Positions 37,301 to 52,300 are shown, counted from the stretch's first letter. The stretch: DNA of 64,000 nucleotides from Vicugna pacos (GCF_048564905.1 NC_133020.1:17827501-17891500), one strand, 5' to 3'. Program-made: numbers and translations. The notes: generated from the letters alone by a model not told the origin.

Positions 37301-40300
37301 TTACAGTATCATATATAAATGACACATCGCAGATGCCCTTGCTGAGTTTGTGTGGACCTACAGTTTGGACTCCATTCTGGAGATTTCTAGTGGGTCTCCT
37401 TGCCGTCACCACAAATGCCACATGTCTGAAATGGAGGCCATCATCCTTTGCCTTTTGTCTTGCCAACAGACACCATCACTCTCAGCCACGTGCGCATCAG
37501 ACTTCACTGTCACCTAATTGTGAAGCAGCACTTAGTCCTACCCAGTCTTCCTTTTGAAACCGTCTTCCATTAAGTGCGGTTCTGTAGACTCTCCTCCCAC
37601 CCCAAAGTCTAGGCCCTCGTTGCCGCACACCTACCACAGCCTCTGCTCCCCTACCGCCCTGTACGCTACGGTCTCCCCGGACGTCGGTTTCATCACACCT
37701 GGCGCTGCTAGCCGCTTAGAAACAGCTCTCCTTCACCTGCTGTGTGGGCTGCTGGCCAGTAGCTACCCTATGAGATCGCAGGCCAGGTGCCACCACCAGG
37801 CCCTCCTTTTCCGCAGGGAGGAGAAAATGTGGCCGGCGGTGGTGCTCCTCCCAGTGGGCACCAGTGGTCGGCACCACTTCTGCCTTTTGTCCCATAATCT
37901 GAATGCTTCCAAGCACATCTGCCAAAGTAAAACGCTGGGGTTGCTGGCTGACAAGGTTCAAGTCATCCAGGGACCTTCCTGATTTAGTTCCACCCCACAT
38001 TTCCAGCTTTACCATCTTTTCCAGATAACAGTTTTGAGCCAGAACAAAATGGTCATCCAACAGCACAGGCAGAGCTCTCTCTTGGCTTTCTGACTTAAAT
38101 GTTTTCCCTTCCTTTCTCTGAGTCTCTAATCTTGCTCATCAAGACCCAAATTAAGTCCTGCTACGTTCAGGAAGCTTTTTCCTCAACTATTCCACCTCAC
38201 GCTGCTCTGTTCCCCACTCCAGGATGACAGACACGGTCAAAGTATGTTTTCTGGAACTTTTAAGCCTGAGTTTGAATCTCAAACTTTGCCACTAACTAGC
38301 TGTAATTAGCCAAGTTCTGTAACCTCTCTGCGCTTCAGATTTCTCACTGTAAAATGCAGATAACAGTACGAGCTCACAAGGCTGTCATGAAGATTAAACC
38401 AGTTAATATGAGCAAAGTGCTGAGAACAGTGCCTGGCAGGCACGCTCTAAGTGTCATGATTGTTGCACCACAATTGCCGCTATAACCACGACCTGTGCCA
38501 TTTACTCTGGCACCTAGCAATCCGTCTGCTGCATTGTTCTAGAAATCTTTTGTTTTTTGGCTGCCAACTAGACTTGAAAGCAAATAATCTTATACTTCTT
38601 TTTGGGGCTGAGTAAACTGCTGAACACACAGTAATTACTCACTGCTGCTTGCTGAATGAATAAGTGGAAGTGAGGAGACTTACAATTTCCTCAAGACACT
38701 GAATGGTCCCAACTGAGGCATCCACCAGCAGCAGAGAGAGATTCTGAATCAAAGCCTGGGCCTTGGCTCTGCGGGAAGAGCAGGGATCAGGGTCATTACA
38801 AGGCTGAGAAGCTGAGCCTGGCTCACAGATCATTAGGGCGATCCCACCACAGGGTCAAATAGTAAACAACTGCTTTAGACTCACAGGCACAGAGAACAGA
38901 CTAGCGGTGCCAGCAGGCGAGAGGGAATGGGGAAAGGGCGATCGGGGCAGCGGATGAAGAAACACAGATATCGTGTACAAGCTGCTACTGCTGTGAGGCT
39001 CTGCTGTACAACACGGGGAACACGGCCAATGTCTCATGGTAACTATACATGGAGTAAGACCTTTAACACTGTGAATCACAGTGTTGTACACCTGTAACTT
39101 ACACAATACTGTACATCAACTATACTTCAGTAAACAACAAACCACCAAATAAGTGCTTAGGATGGGTTTTATCGGGAGCCCCATTACAGACCTACTGCCT
39201 CTGGATTTGGGACTCCCTTCTAAGGATGCTGCCCCCGCCCTTCAGGAGACGAGACACATCCCGGGAGAAGCTGGCTTCAGAAGGGTTAGCGCTCACCTGG
39301 CAGAGTCCCCCTTCGGTTTGAGGTAGAGTTGGCGGTAGGCGTTCAGCACCGCTTCCCGGACACCAGGCTCCTTTGACCAGATGAGAGGCAGCATGCGGCG
39401 CACCCCAAGCAGGGCCTGGGGTACCCCAAATTGGAACACCATCACAAAGAATTCAATCACCTCCTGTACCACTGAGAGGACAAACACAAGTGTCACCCAT
39501 CTGCTTGGCAAAACCTTCCCAAGTACTTCAGGATAAGAACCTTCCTGATGTAGCAATGCGCACGTGGAGGCCTTCCTCACCCCCTGGGGGTGCTGCGTCC
39601 CCTAAACACCTGACTGTGAAATAGTATCCGTGGTAAACGGCACACGCTCCCTGGGGCTACACAAAGCAGACGGAGATAAAGAATCCCTGCCTTGCAAAGG
39701 AGCAGACGAGTATTAATAAAACACGGACAAGACTGGTCCTGCCAGCGCGGAGAGGCACACCTGTCGTTGTGTGTTCATACATCATCTTGCTGATGATGCC
39801 GATGGCCTCTGTGATCTTCAGAGAAAAGCTGTAGGCGTCCTGCAGATACTGCACCAGCATCTCCTGCTTCACCAGCTCATCGTCTTCCCTGCGTCTCTCA
39901 GGCTCTGACACACTGGGCTTGTCCTTAAGGTCAGTCTCTCCTGGGCCCAAGTTCCCCACAGTCTCCTGGGGATTCGCCCCCTGTGTGGAAGCTGCTGGGC
40001 CTAGGAGTTAGAGAACCGCAGGATGGTTTTTGTTCAAAGGTACATGGGGATACCCAACAGGTCCAAACACTCCTGGATATTTGTTTCTATGATAGGAAGG
40101 TATAAATTTAGAATTTATTCCAAAATGTCTTGGTCTACTTCTCAAAAAGATTTCTCCTCCTCTGGTTTGGAAACACCCTTTCATACCCCGTGACTATCAG
40201 CCCTGGGCCTGTGGGCTGCCTCCATGCCAGGGCACAAGCACAGCCAGCCCCTCTCTGGCCTCTTTCAGCACCAGGTTCTGTTAGCCAGGCCAGCGTCTGA

Positions 40301-43300
40301 CATAAAGTAAATGGTCCATAAATACTAGTTGGAACATCTTGTTTGTTGACTGAAGAAAGAAAAGGAATTTACCTTTGAAGATAGTTCCTAAGAGATTCAG
40401 GAACCTGGTCTCCTCTGACTCCTCTGGGTCCATGTGACAGAAGGGTTCAGACTCCTGGAAGTGGCCCACGGCTTCTCGAGTGAGAATGATGGCCTGCCTG
40501 AAAGAACAGCCTGTCACAAGTCGGCACCCACAGGAGTGTCGCTACAGCCTTCTGTCAGGGAGCCCACCTCATGATTCCATCAAGAACCCAGACCTGCTGC
40601 CCCAAAGAAAAGGGACACTTCTCACGCTTACAAAGTTGAGGGGCACCTACGAAGAGAAGGAGCTCCAAGCATCTCCCTATCTCTGAACAAGACTTACCAC
40701 AGGCTTCAAAAAACTCAAGGAAGGCTTTTTAAATTTAAAAACCACAAACCTATGCTAAACGTCTGCTTAAAAACACTTTGCTATGAGACAGTTTAGGAAA
40801 AATAAACTTTCGATAATGGGTTAATTTATAGCATGGCCATATTATAGGATTCGATGGAGCCATAGCAAATGAGGCAGCTATTTATGCAGATATTAAAAAC
40901 CACCGAGACACACAGTTAAGTAAAAAAGCAAGGTGGTGAGTCAGTGGGTAGAGAATTCCCTGTTACTTGTGTAAAAAGAAAGAAAAATGAAAATACGTTT
41001 GACTGTGTATGTATGCACTACCTCCGGAAGGAGGCTTCATAATGACTAACACTGCCTCCCCGTGGGAAGGGAACTAAGGGGCCGGAAAGTCGGTTTGGAA
41101 GGGACTTTTCATGGCATGTCCTTGTTGTAATTTTAAATTTTGTACCATGTGAACGTATTGTTTAATTTCAAAAAAGTAGATTCCTGCTCAACAAACAAAC
41201 ATCAACAACAACAAAAAACCGCTGCTATTAAACTGTTTCAAAAGTTATTTTAAAAAGGTTTAACATAGGTTTAAATTTGTAATTGGAAGTCAAAAATCTC
41301 CACTACTAAGAACCTCACCGAGCGCCGAAGGCTGAGGAGGCTGGAGGAGGAGGAGATACCGTTACCAGAAGCAGCAGCCTTTCTCTAACTGGTCACTAGC
41401 AAGCCTGGAGGCAGAACGGTCAGAAAACCAGTCTCCCTTACGCTTCAGCGAAGCAAAGCGAGACAGCAGAGAGCCGCAGGGAACGGGAGGGCCGGCTGCA
41501 CGCCTTCTCCTCAGCCGTCTGTGAGCCACCCGGTCAGGCAGGAAGGAAAGCAAACAACTCGTGGCTGAGGTTTAACGCGAGCAGACTTTTGTCACCAAGC
41601 TGCTCTCAAGTTCTAGTCACAAAACCCTTTTCCCTAAGATTAGGATCCGTACTAGGTTGACTGAAAGATGAAGGTACGATTGAGCAACTCTGTCATTGTT
41701 TATCAGCTCATAGATTTTGGAATTAGAAAGCTGCTAGAGATCATGAGATCATACGATCTAATCAACTTAAAAAAAAAAAAAAGGTAATGAAACTGAGGTC
41801 CAGAAAGTTTAAGCAACTTACTTTATAGAACTAGAATCATACTTATACGTCTCCTTCAAATAAAGCAGGATTTTGGTCATATTTAATTATAACACTATTT
41901 GCATTTAGCTGTTTTAGTAGTTTCCTTAAACATTTGCAACAGCAGAAAGGCATGCTTGATTGCAGACTTTGCCTCTGGCATAAACCTGGTGTTCAGACTC
42001 TTACTGCAAGAACACCTACCATCACCTGGTGGCAGCATCACCTGGTGGCAGTTCATTTTAAAGAAATTGTCTCTCAAAGGCGAATTCTAACCCTAACAGG
42101 CCACCAGAGAACATCCCATCCTGTCACCTACTTGTAACTCGCTTTGGCGAGCAACCGACGGATGCGTCCTTCCATGTCTCCAGAGGTCTCCGTCTCGGCA
42201 ATTTCCTCAGGGATCTCCTCTGCTTCCTGGGGAAGCGCCAGCAGCTGCTGCAGGGCAGCCCTCACCTCCGGCAGCATGGCTTCCCACTCCTCCCCTGGGT
42301 CCAGCACCGCGGCTGAATGAGACAGGCTCACTTAGACCCCTGCACTGAGTGTCTGGCTGCAGGGAGAGGATGTCTGGGTGAGGTCTTGGGCGGTAACTAC
42401 TCACAGGCAGCTGCAGCTCGCCTCTGGGTCCTCATCTCACGCAGTTTCTGGGTTTCCTTCTGCAGTGGTCCAGCCAGGTCAGTATCACTAAGCTACAGAG
42501 GTAAAATGAATATCAAAGTCACTAAGTCACAGAATTTCGTATCTGTTTCCCTTAATTCCTTCTCTTTTGGGTGGACCAAGCCTACTTACCTTGCAGGAAA
42601 AGGGATTATTGGCGAGAAAACTGGCCAGCAGCTGGATGGCATTTTTACATACCAGCACCGACTTGTCTGCCAGGCGCCCCACTGCTAAGGCCACCACTGC
42701 CTGGAAACGCGTCAGGGGCAGAGCCTATGTGGGGCAGGAAGAGGATGTGATCACACCCCACATCGTCCATTCTGCTCCAGATGGTCGTGACGTACATTGT
42801 GCACGAGCTCCCACTCACTCTAAAGAAACTTTCCTAGGGATAGGAGCAGTTCGGGGTTACTCTTTGTTGTGGTTAAGATGCAGTATTGTCCTTTAACGGA
42901 GTCAGGCACCCCTGTCCTTGATAGAGGAAGACTTCTATTACTGGTAGTAAAATCCTGAATTCTACACTCTTTGAGACAGGTATCTTTGACCCTCTTTTCT
43001 TCGGTCTATACAGAGAGAGGTACTGTGTACTTTTATCATGCCAAAGGCCGCTCACCTTCTGCTGGACGATTCGGGTGAAGAGTTGCAAAACACGGCTCCG
43101 CACAAAGGAGTTGACGTCATGGCCATGGGCGTGCAAGGTGTCCAAGAACTGGTCTCGGGTGTCTCTGGCCGCCACCTCCAGCTGATCTCCATTCAGAACC
43201 TGCAGCACCATCTCTGCCATGGCCGACAGCACGGCGTTGCGCATTATGTAATTCTGAGAGGGAAGTGAGGTTGGTACTGGCCTCTGCACCCCAATACTAA

Positions 43301-46300
43301 CTATCCTTTCCCTAAACTCTTGTCCAGGCACAAAGAAAGGGTAAGGCCTTTAGGCAAAGTTAAGCTTGCTTTCCTTAGCTCAGACTTTTTCTGGTCAACT
43401 GCCTAGCAGGTATTCACCCCAAGGTCACTGGAAAAAACTGAATCCCAGAAGGGCCTTGTCTGCTCAGAGAAGAATGCAGGGACAAAATAAACAAGAGCCC
43501 AGTACAATTTTCCCCCACAAGCTCACCCAGGTAACCATGGTGGCAGCAAATATGAAATCACATCTATCCACCAACACACATTTGAAAAGCTCTAATTACC
43601 ATGCCTGTCATCTGAGCCTTTGATCCTTACTACTAAACGCCACCTTTCCCTCACACTCCCCTTCCCACATCTTACTGACAGAGAATGAGACACAAAGAAG
43701 CAGAAATCAGCCCTGGTGCCAAACAAATCCATTATGGAATCTGATGTGACACAGGGTTTGGAGTTTTTGCCAGGTCAGGAGCCAGAGAGCGGGGTCTTGC
43801 ATAATGAGTTAAAATGCAATAGATGAATGAGTGGACTGTCTTTGTCCTTGACATTCACCAAGGAGTGCCTGCATCAGTCTAGGAAGCAGCCAGGTTAACA
43901 CTGAGGGATGAGAACTGAGAGAGATGACATGGGTGGATCTGAGAACCGGGCGGCAGCAAGAGGCTTCGGACAGGATGCAATCACAGCTGAGTCACTCTTA
44001 CTAGACTTAAGCTGTGGAACTGCCATCTCCCCTACCAGACCTGGATAAAGCCAGTGTGATATTGAAACAGGGTTAACATATGGCTCTTTATTCAATTCAG
44101 TAAAGTTCATCTGCTTCTCTGCAGGAAGGAACTGCCAGAGTGATCAGCCTACACAACTTGATTTCACGTGGAAGCTACCCTCTTGTTAAGAAACAGCCTT
44201 TCAGTAACGGACTTAAAATCCCTAGAAAAAGCCAAGATCCCCAGGGGACCACCTACCTCTCCATCCAGATGATCAAGCAAAATGCACATGCTGGACATCA
44301 GGATGGCCGGGATGCGTTCTGCTAGTTCTGTCAGGAAGGCGGCAAAGCCCTTAGCCCCTGAAGGGTCCCGACTCAGCTCCTGGGGACACTTCTGGCCAAT
44401 CTCTCTACACAGGGGAAAAAACAGCCATGGCAATCTAACTTAATGACTCAGTTCCCAGGAAGGGAAGGTACAACTGGTAGCTAACATCTGAAGGGATCCA
44501 GTGTTACACAGGGAATGTATTTCCAATCTTTCTTTGTCGTCTCCCTGAGGGAAGTGAGAATGAGACGCTTAGAGAAGGAAGAGTCACCTCACAATCTCTC
44601 CCACTATGCTCTTCACTCCATAGTCAGTTGCCCACAGACTCACAGCTGCCACCAGGACAGATGCCAGGTGTTCAAAGTGCTGCAGCATCTGGATGATCTT
44701 CACAGTGGCACCTGTGGAAGCAGGAAGTGTGAGAAACCATGGGCGAAATGACCAAGGCGGGGCTCAGGGGAGGGCTAACTTACTCAGCATATGGTTATAA
44801 CGCGTCAAGGCGACTCCGAGCAGGCGGGCTATGGCTTCCCGCGTGGGGCGGTTCTTCTGGTGACTAATGGTGGGGTTCTCCAGGAGGCGGTAGCAGCAGC
44901 CAGTAACCAAACTGAGAAAGGCAGAGTTCAGATCATGAAATCAATTACACTGGGGCTTCATCTCATTTATTCTATCTCTGTGGCCCCAGTTTTCTTTATT
45001 CTGTTGCCTCCTGCATCAGGTTGCTTTGCTTTGCTCTGCTGAGCCCCCAGAGAGGCACCCTGACCTTCCAGATGACCAACTTTCAACCAGTTGTGACGCC
45101 TACACAAACCTGAATATATGACAAAAGGTAGGACAAAGCCGCTGGCGACTTCTCATTGTCAAATGGCCAACTCACTTCCTCACTTTAATTGACCTTTCAT
45201 CCGCACCTGTTCTTTTTTGAAGGGGGGTTAACTAGTTTGTTTATTTCAGTGGAGGGGCTAGGGACTGAATCCAGAACCTCGTCCATGCTAGGCACACACT
45301 CTGTTATTGAGCTATACCCTCCCACCTTCAGCTGCATCTGACACAGCTGGTCCACTGCTTTCTCCCTGAAACATGCTTCCAGGAGGCCCAATTCCCTTCT
45401 CAGTTTCTTCAGCTAGTTTGGCACCCTCATCTCACCCTCCTGATGCTGGAGTGCCCCCGGGGACAGTCCCTGCATTTCTGCTCTCTTCCAGCTACGCTTA
45501 CAGAGTTACTAATCCCATTCAGTCTCATGGCTACAAATACAACTTACATAAATACATTCTATTCCCAAATGTGCACCTCTAGCTCAGACCTCTCTCCTGT
45601 ACTTCAGCTTTGTACACGTTCCACACCTGAATCCGACGTTCCCTGGACGTCTAGTAGATACCTCCAACTTTCTATGTCCAAAGCAGAACTTCAACTGTCT
45701 CCTCAGACATCCCCAACAGCCTCCCCCACATTTCAGTTACTGGCAACTCTTTGCTTGGGCAAAACCCTGGGCGAGTCATCCTCAACTGCACCCTGCCTTA
45801 AACCCCACACACATCTATCTGTCAGCTCATCCTGTAGGTTCTGCCTTAAGGAGAAAAAGTACAGACTGCATCCACTTCTCCCCGTCTCCACTGTCCTCTT
45901 GGGTCTAAGCTACTGTCACCTCTCATCCAAGTCACCACAACAGCCTCCTAACTGGTCCCCTGCTTTCTCCCCTTCTCTCCATAGTCTGTTTCAACACAAT
46001 AGCCAGGATGACTCTGTTAAAGGAAAGTCAGACCACCTAACTGCCCTGCTCGGAACCCCGAGTGAACCTATCTCACTTTGAGAAAACACTAAAGTCACCG
46101 TGATGCCTACAAGTACTTGCAGTTGGCTCCTCACTGCCCCCTGCCTCACAGCCAATCCCTCCCCGGCTCAGCTGTCGGCCCTGGCCTCAGTGCTATTACT
46201 TGTGTGCTGGACACCTGCCCTCCTTTGTACTTGCTGTTTCCTTTCCTTGCCCTTGCTCTTCCTCCAGATATCCTCAGGGCTCTCAAATGTCTCTGGGGCT

Positions 46301-49300
46301 TTGCTCAAATGTCACCATCTTGAGGAGATCTTGCTAGAATGGCTGATTTAAAATCACAACCCTCTTGCATCAAACTTCCCATCCTCACCACTACTTTTCT
46401 CCACAGTAATAAACCATAAAACGTACAGTTTACTTATTTAAAAAACTGTTTTCTGCTCTGTAATATAAACTATATGAGGGCAGAAATGCTGGTTTTCAGT
46501 GTCTATAATAATACCAGCCATGCACCTAGGAGATTCTCAGTAAATACTGTTTCATAAATGAATAAACGGGCATTAAAGGTGAGAAATTCACATAAGTTTC
46601 TAACCTCCTTTACCTGCTTCCTAACAACTCAATGTCATGGGCATATTTCTATGCATCATAGACAGAACTTAGCCATGAAACAATGTATTCAAAAAGCATA
46701 TCTAGCAACAGAAGCCGCATTCCTCACAGCTGGGTATCACCGGTAGCAATCATAACTACCCACCTGACAAACTCCTCTTCAATTATTGAGTGGTTCCACA
46801 GGTGACGGATGTCCAAGTGGAGGAGCTGTGTTAAAAGCTGAAGAATTGGTTGCCTCTCTTCTTCCCAATCAAAGCCATGGGCTGCCTTGGCCCGGGCTTT
46901 CCTACCCTAAAAAAGGATACTTTTAGGAAAAAATAAGCATGCAAAGAGGGTCACAATCTACTAGCCTGAGTGCTCAAACTATCCAGTGTCAAGACAAGGT
47001 AAGACAGAAGCATTATAGATTCCAAAATATAAAAGCTGCTAGTCAGTGGAGGGTATATTGTGATACTGCTGAGTGCCTCCTCATAAACCTTACACAAGGA
47101 CAGAAAGGATTCTCAGAATCATTGAATTCCCTTCTTTCCCACCAATTCCTGTATCTCCCCAGACCCTATATTAAATGAGCCAGGAACTCCAAATTACCTT
47201 CCCATTAAGGTCCAGGTCCATGAGACTTGTCTGGCTGGTCATGGTCTCAAAGGATTCCAAGAGGCGCACCAGAGCATAGCAGTTCATCTTGAGGGCATTT
47301 AGGTGGGCGCTTCTGTCTGATGCGCTCAGAGCTGCATCATCCAAGACAGTGGGAAGTTCCTGGGAGTGGCGGGATACCACTTCAAGACGCAGAATCTGGG
47401 GTCAGTTTCATTCACTTTCCTCGTACACCCCAACTTCAAAATACCCAGCATTTCCAGCCATCAGATTACCAAAGATCTGTGTTTCATCTCTCAGTGGCCA
47501 CAACACAAGCTAAGCCCTTTGGGACCCCCGACCCTGACATCCTGAATGTGTCCTATCCCTACTCTCCCACTCCAGTTACCCCAGCTTCTCTGGCAACCGG
47601 AAGAAACTGCCTCTATTGAAAAGGCAGTTGGAGGGTAGGAAGAATTTATTGTTGGTCTGCCCTTACAGTGAACACACATAACTCTGTAGTGCCCACCAAG
47701 ATTACAGACCTTAATAGGTCAGAGGTCCCCAGGCTCAGCCAAACCAACTGAATCACCACAGCCTTGATATCATCATCTGGCTGATAAAATGTAGGGAACG
47801 ATAAACAAGCAAACAAACAGAAACACCTTCCATCCCCTACCCCCGGACCCATAAACACCTTTTATCAGGAATTCCAGAGTATCTTCCTTGAGGCCAGGGT
47901 CTATACTTCGAAAGTGACTATGAGGGAAAGAAAGTGCGGGAGTGAGACAGGAACCCGTAGAGCCCATCCTAACAGATCAGACCGAACCTGGGAACCTAAT
48001 GCTTAAAAATACATGTGAAACTGCTCAACTGAATCAATACGGTGGCAAGTTGGGGTAAACGCTCATTAGTAGAAATATCAGCACCCAGAACCATTTATCA
48101 GTGAGCTATAATTCGGAGCTTCAGGACTAACATGCAAAGTTAGGGCAAATAGTCACCAGTCCTTTTTTAAGTACCAGAGGGGCACTTCACTTACTGTAGA
48201 ATGCTGTAGATGGTATCAAAATGCTCCAGCACTGCCAGTGGCCCCTGAGCTCGAAAGGCAGCCTGAAATGCTATAAAAGATGAAAGAAATTAATCAACAC
48301 AGAGAGGAGTGGCCTTTTCAGTAAATTCTATTCATGACACAAAATCGAATTAATTGGTTTTACTGGTAGAATCACAAAAGGAGACCGTTCATTTCAATGT
48401 AACCAATTATAATCGCACCTTACAACTTTGTCCTGTTCTACAATTAAAGCCTTACTGGCGTTTTACCACATCTCTGAGCTAGATAAAGCAGACAGTATCA
48501 TGCCTATTTTATGGGAAAAGAAATTAAATGTCAGAGTAGCTATGTGACTTGTCCAACTTAGTAGTGAACACAAACTCAGGATCTTTTTTTTTCTTTTAAT
48601 TTTTAAATTACAAAAGTGGCAAAAACAGAGTTCCTGTACTATTCACCCAGATAATGTTAACATCTTATATAACCACAGTTATATAAGGATCTATTCTCAA
48701 CCAAGAAATGAACATTGATTCAATGTTATTAACCAATCTACAGGCCTTATGTGAATTTTGCCACTGTTCTATGTATGCCCTTTCTCCAGTCTGGGAGCCA
48801 ATCTAAGACGCCACGATGCATTTACTTGTCATACCTCCCTAGTCTGTTCTAGTCTTTGTCTTTCATGATCTTGACTCTTGAAGTGTCCTTGCCAGTTTAC
48901 TCTGTACAATCTTCCTCCTTCAGGTTTGTCTGATATTCTCTCCTGATTAGACTGAGGTCATATACTTTCAGTTAGATCACCGAGGAATGGAGGTTGGGCT
49001 CTTCTGACGCATCATACCAAGAAGTACACAATGTCAATGTCTTATTACTGGCCACCTTAACTTTGATCAACTGGTAGTGCTGGCCAGGGGTCTCCACTGC
49101 AAAGTTACTATCTTCCCCTTTGCAACTACTAAGTATCTCGTGGGGAGATACTTTGAAACTATGTAAATATCCTGTTTCTCACCAGGTTCCAGCTCTAGGC
49201 ATCTATGGATGATTCCTTCCTGCCACAATTACTACTGTGGAGTTTACTAAAGGTGATTTTTCTAACTCCATCATTCCTTCCACACTTTCTAATGGGAATG

Positions 49301-52300
49301 CCCTATAAAAATGAGCTGTCACTTTCATTTATCTGTTCAATTATTTGTTTATATCAGAATGGATTCAAGAAAGTTTCTCTTATTCTGTGTTTTAATCCAT
49401 TCCTATTAGTGCTTATTTTGTTGCTCAGATTGTCCTACACTTGACCACTGGGAGCACCTTCAGCTTGGCCTATGTCTCTGACATGCTCCCCTCACTTTTG
49501 CTCTCTTACTTTCTTGGACCACAAGATGTTCCAGGCTCATCTTGTACATTCCCTGGCTCAGTCCTGGAATCAACCATTCTCAATGGAGTCCTAGTTTCTT
49601 TTATGGGAGAATGGTATGTAGAAACCAAGTTCCAGGGACTAGTTAAGATCACTGTCATTGGAGGTTTAAGACCCTGTCAGGAGGGAAAAGCAAGATATAC
49701 ATACACGTAGGCACACACACACACACACACCCATAACTTTTTATCTGTGTATATATTAAAAATATAAGTTCATATATATATTTGCTTAATCCTAGTACAC
49801 ACATAAGGCAGTTTCAGAATTGCTAACTCACACACCTTTAACAACAAATTTACTAGAGGGAAGGGTATACAGCTCAGTGGTAGAGTGCCTGTTTAACATG
49901 CACAAGGTCCTGGATTCAATCCCCAGTATCTCCATTTAAATAAATAAATAAACCTAATTACTTACCCCTCCCCAAAAAACCCAAAACAAAACAAAAAATA
50001 AACTTACTAACTACCATTTGCTAATTGTGTAAAGTTCTTTGTATACAGTATACATTCAAAATACTGTGCTGCATAGTTACTTAGGTTAGTTATTTTCTTC
50101 TTTAGTGTGATTACGTCAGACATTTGTAATACACTTGGGTTAATTTGTTACCACAGATCTTCCTTGATTTACCATGGGGTTATGTCTCAAAAAACTCACT
50201 GTAAACACTGAGTCAAAAATGCATTTAATACACCTAACCTACCGAACATCACAGTTTAGCCTCGCCTACCTTAAACATGCTCATTAGCCTACAGTTGGGC
50301 AAAATCCTCGAACACAAAGCCTATTTTATAATAAAGTGTTGAATATTTCTCATAATTTATTGAAGCCTGCACTGAAAGTGAAACCCAGAACGGCTGTCTG
50401 GGCACAGATGCTGAGTGGGTCAGGTGTTTGCCCTCGTGGTTGTGTGGCAGCCTGGGGGCTGTGCTCGCTGCCACCGCCCAGCACCACGAGGGCACCCACT
50501 GCACGTCGCAAGCCCAGGAAGAGATCAAAATTCAACACTCCACGTATGGTTTCTACCGAATGTGTATCACTTTAGCACCATCTGTAAAGTTGAAAAATCA
50601 TTAAGTTGAACCATCCAGTAGGGGGACGTCTGTACTTGTATTACATTTTGAAAACCCAGCATTTTTTGATTCTCAAACTCAGTGCTCTTTTCATCCTGAT
50701 GGTACTGCTTCTAGACAAAAATTTCAGTATAAAGGGGAGCAGCATCTAATTATGCCTTAGAAGAATGCAAGAGTAGCAAGGCAGCATGGAGTCAGATAAT
50801 TTTTGAACCAAGTTGTGGGTGCAGAGGGAAAGAATTCCACCAAATTCTTTTCTGCAAGACTGAGCTGGTTTGCCTGCCAAGTAAAGCTAGAACCTCAAAC
50901 TCCGTTAACACCGCTGGCACTGACCTGACTCATCGTGTTATAGTGTCATGTTGCTCAGCTACAACCTGGTCCTTTGTGACGTTTAGCAAGCTGTTTTATT
51001 CCTCCAGTTCCTACTGACTCCTGAGCGCTATACTCATAGCATGTTCTGCCCCTTCTTTATACTTTTCCTTACCCTTTGCCTCTCTTCCTTTAGTAGATGA
51101 TTGCTTTCTACTTTACTAAAAAGAATGAGACCCAAAGCATGGGCTCCCTCATGCAATCCCACCTCCCCACCAACAAATCATTCTGCCACCATCTTCCCAT
51201 TCTTTGCCTCAGTCTCAAGTGAAAAGATCTTCTCTTCTAAAGCTAACCTGTCTCACTGCCCCCAAAGACTTATCTCCTCTCTTCCACCTCTGGTTTTATC
51301 CTTTCCAGGGAATGCTCTTTTCCTGCCAACATACTCAGGCCCCTCTCCTTTTAAAACAAAACAAAAACGCTCAATGCCTTTCATTTGACTTTGCTCCCAT
51401 ATCCCTTTAAAATTTTGTCTAATCTTTCTCAACTCCCTGAAGCCTAGTTTCTGAGATTTCCCAATCCAACAGCTATTCTCTCAAAGATCACCCATTACCT
51501 ATTTTTTATTGCATCCAGCGATTCTGTCCGTTCACATCCTTTTTTACTTCTCTGAGGCATTAGCCACTGATCTAGTCTAATCACACTGTTTAGGTTACAT
51601 TTGGCTTGAAGATTTACTAGGCTAAGCTACTCAGCTTACCAAGTCACAAGTTTCCCCTTCGGTAAACTGGGAATAATAACAGATCATACCCCACAGGGCT
51701 TTTTAGAATTTTTCGTAAAGATTAAGTGAGATGATCTATGTGAAGCAGTCAGGACAATACTTAGCACACAATGTAACTGAGCATGTGCAGTCTACTTCCC
51801 ACTCTTACAAACTTCCTTCTGCAATCTAGAAAATACAGAAAAGTGAAAATGAGAAAGAAACAAGCACTGTTAACATTTGGCTAATTTTTTCCAGTTTATT
51901 TTCTTTGCATACTATTTCTATTGCTAAGGTCATATCACATGTTCACCTCCCTGTTACGCTTTTTAAAACTTAATATTACAATAAAGATACTAAAAACCTT
52001 TGTGATAGTTTTTAATGGTGCGTAACATTCCATTGAATGTAACTTAACTTACTATTCCCCTATTGTTGACATTATGTTTCTAATTTTTCCCACTAATTAG
52101 TAACACATTTACTCCCCCAGTAAATCTGGATTAAATCCAACTGACTGCTCACTGCATTCACGTAACCACACAAATAAAAATGGCTTGAAAAAACACACAA
52201 CCATGCTGACTATTCTCCCCTTAAACTTATGACCTCAAGTGCACCCTCAGTATTTCTTAGTAAGCCTATTATGAGTTCCCAGGCCTATTTGTTTTCTTCT

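Larger units (their letters stand above)
36079..42312 (-). other. NCAPD2: NCAPD2 exons 13-21 (map)
   Basis: Exon coordinates: 13 42312-42132, 14 40497-40373, 15 40000-39761, 16 39471-39297, 17 38768-38684, 18 37085-36952, 19 36631-36499, 20 36407-36323, 21 36246-36079. Exon 13 uses a GTAGGT donor; the GT a few bases further downstream would read through a TAG. Exon 15 encodes the variable, poorly conserved loop ahead of KQEMLVQYLQDAYSFS. Confidence 0.88.

Noticed and set aside
44588-44600. Donor GTGAGG at 44592 for NCAPD2 exon 8
   Set aside because: Using it shortens the exon by five bases and breaks the frame. GTGACT five bases further gives GEIVREIGQK as in relatives.
45443-46081. A 212-codon plus-strand open frame in NCAPD2 intron 6
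   Set aside because: It lies inside an L2 LINE 3' copy and is a remnant of its reverse transcriptase region and tail, not a host gene.
49225-49250. TTTACTAAAGGTG, which looks like the U5 snRNA loop and could mark a U5 guide RNA
   Set aside because: It sits in an old L1 3' region without C, D, H or ACA boxes. The true U5 guide was found in NCAPD2 intron 4.
49857-49940. tRNA-like A and B boxes
   Set aside because: These belong to a SINE with an A-rich tail and a diverged body. No cloverleaf with a complete acceptor stem was seen, so no tRNA gene is called here or at the other three SINE copies.
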